DNA of 47,442 nucleotides, taken from Klebsiella pneumoniae (GTDB taxonomy: Bacteria > Myxococcota_A > UBA796 > GCA-2862545). The notes beneath the pieces were generated by a model, which saw only the letters and a program-made list of their open reading frames with translations, was not told where the DNA came from and searched no databases. Both the position numbers and the translations under genes were made by a program. Of the stretch, positions 1-6,668 are shown piece after piece (the stretch's first letter is position 1; every line of letters starts with the position of its first letter). The stretch lies in NCBI GenBank assembly GCA_945861065.1, contig CAMASI010000028.1, forward strand, positions 1 to 47,442, read 5' to 3'.

Positions 1-58
1 GTACCAGGAAGTCCAAGGCGACGGCGTACACATCGAGCTTCTCATGGTCGAACGGCAT
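1..58 (-). CDS. Four-helix-bundle protein (S23/IVP-like), 5' end only
   Basis: A minus-strand ATG at 58-56 opens a frame reading MPFDHEKLDVYAVALDFLV before the window ends, so only 19 residues are visible. The FDHEKLDVY start is typical of one branch of the four-helix-bundle family related to proteins encoded in 23S rRNA intervening sequences (TIGR02436) and to the Avd accessory proteins of diversity-generating retroelements. A GAGG lies 5 nt before the ATG and supports the start. A CCCGAT hexamer array sits immediately upstream (64-111). The family's molecular role is not established; members form pentameric helical bundles with a basic surface and may bind nucleic acid. The call rests on a short N-terminus, but the motif is distinctive. 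A second, different family member lies at the right edge of the window. Confidence 0.7.
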   Translation of the reverse strand, partial: MPFDHEKLDVYAVALDFLV

Positions 59-63
59 CGCTG

Positions 64-111
64 CCTCGGGTCGGGAGGGGGATCGGGATCGGGATCGGGA
101 TCGGGTGCGGG
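64..111 (-). repeat. CCCGAT hexamer tandem array upstream of four-helix gene
   Basis: Read on the minus strand, 111 down to 64 is CCCGCA, four perfect CCCGAT units (105-82), then CCCCCT, CCCGAC, CCGAGG, ending 5 nt before the ATG at 58. Perfect units are distal and degenerate units are proximal to the gene, the same polarity as the heptamer array at 47211-47287. The hexamer keeps the frame and contains no stop codon on the minus strand. Confidence 0.85.
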
Positions 112-149
112 CAGGAGTATCGCGGAGCGGCTTTCGATCATCGCGCCCC

Positions 150-2336
150 TTAGCTGCCCAATAACAAACCAAGGCCATTCATTCCCAACACGGCCAAGTC
201 GTCCACACCGTCTCCGTCGTGATCCTGGATTCCCACAAGGGCTTGGCCGACAGAATGCCCGTCGATCCAAACGTCCGCTTCGTCGGAGTTTCGGTAACCG
301 GTGAGTGGACCCAGAAAGATCCGCACTCGCCCTGTCCCACCCAGCGGATCGGTTGGGTTTCCGATCGCGAGGTCACCACTGCCGTCGCTGTCCAGGTCCC
401 CAGCGTGGTCGAAAGACGCCGTGACGCTGTCGGTAGGCCCAGAAACGCGGTGGACGAGGTCGGTCAACGCGAAGGCGCCGACCGTGGCGTTCGGCAATAC
501 ACCAAAAAGAGAGGGCTCGCCGACAGCCGTGTGCAGAGCGGCGAATAAGATATCCGCGCGACCGTCACCGTCGGCGTCCCCTGCGGTCGTTCCGATGAGG
601 TCCGGCACACCCTCGGCGCGGGCGTCTACGGTGGCGTCGGCGTCATTAACGGTCGTGAACACAGGTATCGGACCGTATACCACCCAGGCTCGGCCGTTGG
701 TGGAACCGCTGATCACCAGGTCAAACAACCCGTCCCCGTTGGCGTCCGATCTCGTGTCCACCCGGCTGTTGGGGCGCCCGAGGCCCGGTTCACCCTCCAC
801 CATCGCTACCGCGTCCGACAGAACGAGGTCGCCAGGAAGTACACGCTCGAAGACCGCGACGAACCCGTTGTCCACGCCGTGCGGCGCGAGGACGACAAGG
901 TCCGGGCTGCCGTCTCCGGTGACGTCCGTTCCGGCGGCGGCAGACCTGCCGAGGTCTCCATTGGCGACGTCCCCAACCAGGAGGGTGCTCGCGTCAGCAA
1001 CGCTGCTCAGCGCGGGTTGTGGGCCATGAAGGATGAATACCGCCCCGGCGCCCTCCCAACTCGGGTCGACCAACACCATGTCGGGCAAGCCGTCGCGGTT
1101 GAGGTCGCCCGTGGGGTCTGGCGGAACAGCCAGGTGGTCGGTGGTGCTCGATACGGTGACGACTGCGTCAAGCAGCGATGCGCCGTCGATCAGCGACGAA
1201 AATACGGCCACATGGGTGCCGTCGGCGACGCCGAGGTCTTTCACACCGTCGCCGTCGACGTCGCCAACCGGCCCGAACGTCGTGCGCGTTTCGAACACGT
1301 CGGGCAGGTGAAGCCAGGCGGCGAAAGCGTCCTCGGCAACGAATCCACCGTCGAGGGTTGGGTGGCACGGGCGATCGTCGCCGGTGCAATCCTGGTCGAC
1401 ACCATCGTCGCACCCGTCGAAGGCGGCTGGAAAGACGTCAGCGCGGGTATCGTCGCAGTCATCGCCCACCGGCCAGGACCCGACGGGCCCTCGATAAGCT
1501 GACACATGCGCGACGCTGGCCGGAACGCCGTCGCCGTCGCTGTCGTGAGCCCACTGAGCCGCGGACTCCGAGACGGTGACGGAGGCGCTCCATCCGAACG
1601 CCGCCGCGTTGGCCTCCGCAGGAAGCTGGACGATGAGTTCGGTCGCCCGATCGACGGTGATTTCCGCACCGGATATGACGCTCCCATCAGGCGCGAAACC
1701 CGCCATGGGCTGAATTGACGCTTGCGGCGGTGCGTGGACCTGAAGTGGGGCGCCGCCGTGCAACGCCAGCAACACACGGTCGTTGCCGAGGGCATTGTAG
1801 ACGAGACTGCGGTCGAGGCCACCCCACAGATCGAGCACTGTCGCGTTGGGAACGGACTCGCCAGGGGTTGTGAGCGGCTCGATCGCGGCCGGCCCCGTCG
1901 GAGGCCACGCGGCGACGATCCGCCGCGCAACGACGTCCACAGCATCGCCGTCGATAAGGGCGGAAAAGACCACCCAGGCATCCTCGGGGCCTGTGGCTGG
2001 GATCGGCCACGTCACCTCGATCACCGCGTCAGCTGCTTCGCCTGTCCACAGCGCATGGTCTAGCGGTGCCGGCAGGCAGGGCTCCGGATGACACGTCGCC
2101 CCAGGATCCCACAGGGCCCAGGACAACGCTACGTCCGCGCCCAGCGGCACCGGCCACAAACGAATCACCGCTGTTTTTCCGAGCACCAGTGGGTCCGCCC
2201 AGAGCACGGGCCTGTCGCGGTCCGCCCACGCGGACAGCGGAGCGACCCTGGACTCGGTTGGGAAAGTCGACGACGACACCGGTGGGTTGTCAAACCGTTG
2301 GGGTTGCGCGCAAGCAGCGAGCCACGAGAGCCACAT
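150..2336 (-). CDS. FG-GAP repeat lipoprotein with a MopE-type motif
   Basis: Predicted outer-surface lipoprotein of 728 residues. The chosen ATG (2336) gives MWLSWLAAC, a short signal peptide with lipobox LAAC, and has AGGA about 9 nt upstream; an ATG 30 nt further upstream lacks a ribosome binding site. After a Pro/Ser-rich stretch and a beta-rich N-terminal region, about residues 275-325 carry a MopE-like metal-binding segment (DGDGVP, DDCDDTRADVFP, DGVDQDCTGD). At least seven FG-GAP/VCBS calcium-binding blades follow, with cores DVDGDGVKDL, DLNRDGLPDM, DVTGDGSPDL, DANGDGLFDL, DADGDGRADI, DLDSDGSGDL and DHDGDGVDDL, which would form an integrin-alpha-like beta-propeller. Such proteins bind Ca2+ and usually serve adhesion or matrix roles in myxobacteria; the ligand is unknown. 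It stands alone, and its stop lies 39 nt from the hexamer array. Confidence 0.88.
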   Translation of the reverse strand: MWLSWLAACAQPQRFDNPPVSSSTFPTESRVAPLSAWADRDRPVLWADPLVLGKTAVIRLWPVPLGADVALSWALWDPGATCHPEPCLPAPLDHALWTGEAADAVIEVTWPIPATGPEDAWVVFSALIDGDAVDVVARRIVAAWPPTGPAAIEPLTTPGESVPNATVLDLWGGLDRSLVYNALGNDRVLLALHGGAPLQVHAPPQASIQPMAGFAPDGSVISGAEITVDRATELIVQLPAEANAAAFGWSASVTVSESAAQWAHDSDGDGVPASVAHVSAYRGPVGSWPVGDDCDDTRADVFPAAFDGCDDGVDQDCTGDDRPCHPTLDGGFVAEDAFAAWLHLPDVFETRTTFGPVGDVDGDGVKDLGVADGTHVAVFSSLIDGASLLDAVVTVSSTTDHLAVPPDPTGDLNRDGLPDMVLVDPSWEGAGAVFILHGPQPALSSVADASTLLVGDVANGDLGRSAAAGTDVTGDGSPDLVVLAPHGVDNGFVAVFERVLPGDLVLSDAVAMVEGEPGLGRPNSRVDTRSDANGDGLFDLVISGSTNGRAWVVYGPIPVFTTVNDADATVDARAEGVPDLIGTTAGDADGDGRADILFAALHTAVGEPSLFGVLPNATVGAFALTDLVHRVSGPTDSVTASFDHAGDLDSDGSGDLAIGNPTDPLGGTGRVRIFLGPLTGYRNSDEADVWIDGHSVGQALVGIQDHDGDGVDDLAVLGMNGLGLLLGS

Positions 2337-2890
2337 GGCGCCAATCCTACCGGATTTTGCGCCCATTGCATAAGCATCTTTGCAGAAAGGGTGTGATTGC
2401 TACCCGCTGGTCACGCTGGCGCTGTGGTGGTTGCATCGCGACTCGGCCTACGGCGGTGCGCGCATTGCGGTGCGGCGAGAACCCGCGGGCGTGAAACCGC
2501 AGCGCCGTACCGGACCGTTCCGAGCCCCGCCACGCGCACAAGCTCCGTGACAATTTGTTCCGCCGCAAGCAGGTCGGGGACAACCACCGCGTCCACGTCA
2601 TCGGTGATGGTGTCGCGGAACCGCAGCCGGACTCCGCAGCGATAGACTGAAGTTCGGGCGGGAGCATGGTCGGCCTCACTGTTTGCTACGGACCCTGCCG
2701 TGTTCCCACCCCTTCGTCGATCCGGATTGCAAGACTGTCAACGGTGACACGTGTTTGGCGGCTCGCGTGATGTCCCCAGGCCCGTCCCGGGGTCGCCCGA
2801 TCCCGTTTGTGCAGGCCGCGGAGAGGGGCCGCGTAGCCCGCGGGGCCCGGCCGGGGGTGGCGTCCTCAGGCGCCTTTCCGCGGCCGTACG
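2337..2890. other. Gene-poor stretch, no convincing gene
   Basis: About 0.55 kb lies between the FG-GAP gene and the small acidic reading frame. Open frames here are short, arginine-rich and unlike proteins. One minus-strand frame, roughly 2660 to 2411, reads sensibly in its middle (RFRDTITDDVDAVVVPDLL then AAEQIVTELVRVAGLG) but lacks a ribosome binding site and ends in low-complexity sequence. It could be the relic of a lost gene. No RNA gene or terminator with a clear U-tract was recognised. Confidence 0.5.
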
Positions 2891-3009
2891 TCAGCGCTTG
2901 AAGACGTTGGGGTGCGGGATCTCGACGTCTTCTTCTTCTTCTTCCTCTTCTTCCTCTTCTTCCTCGGTGGCCAGGGACAAGGAGCAAAGGCGAGCAGGAG
3001 CCAGGTCAT
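2891..3009 (-). pseudogene. Small secreted acidic protein, apparently frameshifted
   Basis: An ATG at 3009-3007 is preceded by a strong GGAGGT 4 nt upstream and opens MTWLLLAFA, a good signal-peptide start, but the frame then runs into a lysine-rich track. Another frame over the same DNA gives LSLATEEEE, a run of eleven Glu codons, then DVEIPHPNVFKR and a stop at 2891. Joining the two would give a plausible short precursor of about 38 residues: signal peptide, poly-Glu segment and a conserved-looking C-terminus. The 119-nt span is not a multiple of three, so a 1-2 nt indel between about 2980 and 2985 would explain it. Real frameshift, sequencing error or chance remain possible. The product is not recognised. 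Confidence 0.3.
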
Positions 3010-3067
3010 TTCGACCTCCGAGGCGTGAACGCGGGCGATTGGCTTACAGGGAGCGGAGTCTGTTTTT

Positions 3068-4594
3068 CTACACCCGGAGGCGGGCTCTCAGAACCTGCCA
3101 GCAGGCTTGGTCTGCGTCCATGTCGCGGGCATTCCACGCAGCGTTCCAACTCGCCTGCCCGTGCTCCAGCGTTTTGGGTCCTTGGGCGCGATTGCTCCAA
3201 GCCGTGAACCACCGGTGCTCGTAGGGGTAGGTGAGCCAGGGCGGCTCCGACCACGGAAAATCGTCGTGGTTGGCGATCGCGAAATCGATGGCCGCTTCAA
3301 GCTGTGCGGGGTCGAGCACGTCGAGCAGCCCGTGGCCCACCTGGGTAAAGCCGTCGGGCTCCGGGCGAACCACGGCCCAACCTACGGTGCCTGACTCCCC
3401 GATCAGGTAGCGCGCCCGGCTGAATCCGCAGCCCGCCCAGGCGCGCGGGACGTCGGGCAGGGCGGGGAAGGACAGGGCGACGGCGGGCGTTGTTGCAAGT
3501 CCGGGAATGGGCCACGGGATGGCGCGGAGGGGTTGAATCGTCAAACGTGCAGAGAACACCTTCTGGACCTTGACCTTCTTCGGTCCGTCGGCGTCGTCCG
3601 CTTGATTCTCGTCCGCCTCGCTCACGTCGACGTCGGGCTCCGGTTCTGGCAGGTCGAGCAATTCCATGCGTGGCGGGCGAATGGGCCTTGGCCGAATCGT
3701 TGGATGGCGGTCCCGCCAGTTGGCAAATGCGGCGTCGCGGTTGGGGCCTATGGCCAGACAGGTGGCGTCGGCGGGGTGCTCGAACGCGTCGGCGACGAGG
3801 ATTCCGCCGTCGCCCGGAAGGGCCTCAGCGAAGGCGAGTTCTCGCAGCGCCATTTGCACGCGCCACCAGCATCCCTCTACGCCCCCGGGCGCGTCGACAG
3901 GCATGTGGATTCGAAGCGGGTCGGCGTCGAGCGGCGTCGCCAGGATTCGGTCCGCCAAGGCCTCAACCGTCAGGTAGTCTGGCAAGTCGACCAGCCAGAG
4001 GAGTGGCATCGATTGGGGTGGGCGCGCAGATGGGTCGACGGTCGGCGGCCACAGTGCGATGAACCGGCGGCGGGCCCAGCTGTCACCGAAGCGCGCGAGG
4101 GCACGATCGAGGGCAAAGAGGCCCTGGTCGTCGTAGCGGATTTCGACACACGCGGAACCTACGAAAAAGGTGAGCGTGCCGCGAACCAGACCGGCAGGGA
4201 CGATGTCGGGGACCGGCTCGGGCTGTCGATGGGGCGTGCCCGGCTGCCAGCCCTCCGGGGCGTCGGCGGGCGTGGGGAACACGGGGGTGTCGTCGGCGAC
4301 GTCGCACTCGTTGAATTCGGCGTTCTCGCACCACAGGGCCACGGGTTGGCGCACCCACCATCCGCCTGCGTCACGACGAATGACCATTCTCCGCCCCTCG
4401 TTTGCATAGGGGTCGAGGCGGCCATCGCTGCCGAGCCGGCCGAGCAGGGCGTCGATGAGGCGCAAGGCGTGGGCGGACGTGGGTAGGGCGTGGCCGAGGT
4501 GTCGAAGCAGGTCGAGAAGGGGTGTTTCGCCGTACTGGACAAGACCGGAACGACGGTCGAGGATGCGCTCGAGGGTGGCGTAGGGCCAGTGCAT
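3068..4594 (-). CDS. Hypothetical protein, 508 residues
   Basis: I do not recognise this family. The protein starts MHWPYATLERILDRRSG, has no signal peptide or membrane segment, and is probably cytoplasmic. It has two globular parts separated by an acidic linker around residues 310-340 (LPEPEPDVDVSEADENQADD) followed by a basic KKVKVQK patch. The region is Trp- and Pro-rich (GGWWVRQPVALW, GCWWRVQMALREL, WSEPPWLTYPYEHRWFTAW), which suggests a compact beta-rich fold. Codon use matches the neighbours, and the frame is open for more than 1.5 kb, so it is very likely a real gene. Upstream it is divergent from the decayed helicase-like gene, with 83 nt between the start codons. No clear Shine-Dalgarno was seen before the ATG. 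Confidence 0.75.
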   Translation of the reverse strand: MHWPYATLERILDRRSGLVQYGETPLLDLLRHLGHALPTSAHALRLIDALLGRLGSDGRLDPYANEGRRMVIRRDAGGWWVRQPVALWCENAEFNECDVADDTPVFPTPADAPEGWQPGTPHRQPEPVPDIVPAGLVRGTLTFFVGSACVEIRYDDQGLFALDRALARFGDSWARRRFIALWPPTVDPSARPPQSMPLLWLVDLPDYLTVEALADRILATPLDADPLRIHMPVDAPGGVEGCWWRVQMALRELAFAEALPGDGGILVADAFEHPADATCLAIGPNRDAAFANWRDRHPTIRPRPIRPPRMELLDLPEPEPDVDVSEADENQADDADGPKKVKVQKVFSARLTIQPLRAIPWPIPGLATTPAVALSFPALPDVPRAWAGCGFSRARYLIGESGTVGWAVVRPEPDGFTQVGHGLLDVLDPAQLEAAIDFAIANHDDFPWSEPPWLTYPYEHRWFTAWSNRAQGPKTLEHGQASWNAAWNARDMDADQACWQVLRARLRV

Positions 4595-4677
4595 GGCGCG
4601 GGGTGTAACTGAGGCGCATTGCCGTGGCGGTGCGGCGGCTGGCGGGCGGTAGCGGCAGTCTTGGTCGAGGAGCCACC

Positions 4678-6166
4678 GTGCCGACGTTCCCCGTACGGCC
4701 TGCCGAGCAGGATCTAGACCGCGCCATCGTTGTTGTCGCTTCTCTGATGTTCGAGCCCGCGCCGCGCTCCACGATTGCGCGCGCGATCTCCAGTGCGGGC
4801 TTGTACCGGTCGTAGAAGTTGCCCGAGGTCCTTGAGCATCTTGAGGCCCTCACCGCGGCCGGGGTGTTGGTTGGCACCGGCGAGACGTGGGCTGTGGCGC
4901 CTGCTGAGCGGCACCGCGTGATGCTCGAACTCGCCCGGCGTGGGGAGCTGGATCGACTCGCCGACGTGGTCCGGTCCGCGCGCCCGCCGAAGGTCACCTA
5001 CAGCTCGTCGCAAGGGTCGTGGTGGGACATCCTTCGCGAGATCCGGTTTGACCTGTACATGGGTCGTTGGACCGAGGCGCAGTCGGGCCTGAAATGAGTT
5101 GGGTGCAGCCGGGCCTCCGTCAGACGCGAGCGACCCGGTTGAAGAACGAAGCAGTGGAAGAAGGCGGCACATCGGGTGGTCCGGTCGGCTCTGAACCCCT
5201 CCCGCTTCCCCCAACGGCCGCCCATGCCCCAGATATCCCGACCGACCATCCGCCGGTCACTCCTTGCCGCGCTTGCCAGGGTCCGCGAACTCGCCCTCAT
5301 GTGGTTCACGACACCCCCGGCCAAAGACAAGTTCGAGAACCTCGAGCCGCGCGGGTTCACGGCGATGTGCGCCCTTGCTTTGGCGCAACTGCCTTCTCTG
5401 CGACGTGCAGCTTGACGGAGACCGATCTGCACCCAAATGAGTTGGGGACCCGTGGCCAACCCTCGTGGAGGGGATCGATCCGGTGTGGTTCGACGGGCTT
5501 CCCGCTGACATCGCGGCCAGTGCGGCGGCGAACATCCTTCGACACGCGACCATCCGGCTGCGCCCGAGCCCCGAATGGCGGGCCCGCCTGGAGGCGGCGC
5601 CACCGGACGCCCTCGATGACAACCAGCATCACTTTCTGGTCGCGCGCCTGATTTTCGAGGGCCGGCTCGACGATGCACAGCGGCTCGCGGCCGGTCGGAA
5701 GTCGATCCAGTCCACGTCCGACCTCGCTTGGTTGGTGCTGTTGGGTGGGGATGCGGTGGGAGCGACGGCTGCGTGGGAGAAGGCTCTGACGGCGTTCCTG
5801 AAGGCGTTCGGCCGCCGGTCACGGTACTTCCAGGATTGGAACGGCCTTTTCTTCATCGTGGCGCTGATCGCGACAGGTCGCCTGGGCCGAGCCGTCGTGC
5901 TCGCCGAGGCGGCAGGTGCCGCGGGCGTGAGCGCCGTCCCCCATGGGCATGCGACGCTGCTGTGGGTGGCGCGCTCGCTGCTTGCCCCTGGCGTCGAAGA
6001 CGTTCACTGTCCGAGCCCGGATTCAACATGGGATCCGATCGAGGTGCTGATTCATGCTCTCGCGCTGCGGTGGGCGGGGCTCCAAGTGCCTGCGCTGATG
6101 AGCGAGAACCTGCCACGGAGCCGTGGGGGCCTGCCGTGGGCCGGGTCGATACGGCGTGAGCGTTGA
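4678..6166 (+). pseudogene. Decayed gene resembling N-terminal half of SNF2-type helicases
   Basis: A GTG at 4678 with GAGGAG 5 nt upstream opens MPTFPVRPAEQDLDRAIVVV. The frame is interrupted by TAG at 4813 and TGA at 5095, then by a 334-bp insertion (5101-5434). Removing the insertion and one copy of its 9-bp duplication restores exactly the same frame from GTT 5098 into GGG 5444, continuing through VEGIDPVWFDGLPADI to a TGA at 6164-6166. The content, a helix-turn-helix-like N-terminus (LPEVLEHLEALTAAGVL) followed by TPR-like helices (LIFEGRLDDAQRL, FQDWNGLFFIVALI, LIHALALRWAG), resembles the regulatory N-terminus of large SNF2/DEAD helicases as I recall them. The helicase motor itself is absent. 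It may be read as one pseudogene, or the 5465-6166 part might survive as a separate 233-residue protein from a GTG. Family assignment is tentative. Confidence 0.55.
5101..5434. mobile_element. MITE-like insertion, 334 bp, with terminal inverted repeats
   Basis: The ends are GGGTGCAG at 5101 and CTGCACCC ending at 5434. The terminal 22 nt match in inverted orientation at 18 of 22 positions; both arms contain CTCCGTCA or TCCGTCA after a variable core. The element is flanked by a perfect 9-bp direct repeat AAATGAGTT at 5092-5100 and 5435-5443, as expected for a target-site duplication. It interrupts the helicase-like frame, and precise removal restores that frame. The interior holds no recognisable transposase; one plus-strand frame (MPQISRPTIRRSLLAALARV and on to 5415) is open but unrecognised. 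It is therefore called a non-autonomous element or solo remnant. The IS family cannot be fixed from the ends alone; 9-bp duplications occur in several DDE families. Confidence 0.75.
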
Positions 6167-6175
6167 GGGACTGAA

Positions 6176-6493
6176 ATGAAGATCAAGCAGACGGAAAAGT
6201 TGAAGGCGATGATTGAGGACGCTTGCGTCGACGCCTACGACGACGACGAGCAGCTCACAGGGCTATTTACGATGATCGAGGAACATCTGGCGATCCCGTT
6301 CGAGACCGAGGTGCTCGGCGTGTCCGTCCAGGTCATTTCGGTCGAAGTGACGGACGAGTGCCGGATCGTGACGATATGCAGGCGCGACAAGCGAAGCCAG
6401 CGAATCGCGCTTGAGGACCTGCCACTCCCGTCCCCTCCGCCGCTCGGTGCCGACTGGATCGCCGCCTATCGGCTGTGGAGCCAGAGTCGATGA
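6176..6493 (+). CDS. CcbP-like calcium-binding protein
   Basis: A 105-residue acidic cytoplasmic protein. It begins MKIKQTEKLKAMIEDACVDA, has an acidic cluster YDDDEQ, and then the segment IPFETEVLGVSVQVISVEV, CRRDKRSQRIALEDLPLP and ADWIAAYRLW, a pattern I associate with the CcbP family (Pfam Calci_bind_CcbP), named for the cyanobacterial Ca2+-binding protein of heterocyst differentiation. A GAGGG lies about 6 nt before the ATG. It starts 9 nt after the stop of the decayed helicase-like gene and was probably co-transcribed with it, so it may be an intact survivor of a broken pair. Calcium binding here is inferred from family only. Confidence 0.6.
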   Translation: MKIKQTEKLKAMIEDACVDAYDDDEQLTGLFTMIEEHLAIPFETEVLGVSVQVISVEVTDECRIVTICRRDKRSQRIALEDLPLPSPPPLGADWIAAYRLWSQSR

Positions 6494-6668
6494 TGCCCTG
6501 GAGCACTCACGTCGCGACAACCGTCCTTCCCTCGCCGAGACCGGCGAATGGAAGCGCTACGTGCGGGCCGATGCCACCGCTGATTCGAGGTTTGTTCCAA
6601 CATTGGCGCGGCGACCGAGGTCGGCTGCCCCATGAACACGCAGGCGATCGCACCGCTGTGGTGGGTTT

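Noticed and set aside
44-304. Plus-strand frame with a Gly-Ser repeat
   Set aside because: It is the hexamer array read on the opposite strand plus antisense of the FG-GAP gene; no ribosome binding site and no protein-like continuation.
2411-2660. Minus-strand frame with the segment TITDDVDAVVVPDLL
   Set aside because: A few protein-like residues, but no start signal and an arginine-rich, low-complexity end; kept only as a possible relic.
2930-2970. TCTTCT repeat as a CRISPR-like or microsatellite feature
   Set aside because: Too short and irregular; explained as the Glu codon run of the small acidic frame.
3533-4486. 317-codon plus-strand frame
   Set aside because: Antisense to the 508-residue gene; composition is that of a GC-rich shadow frame.
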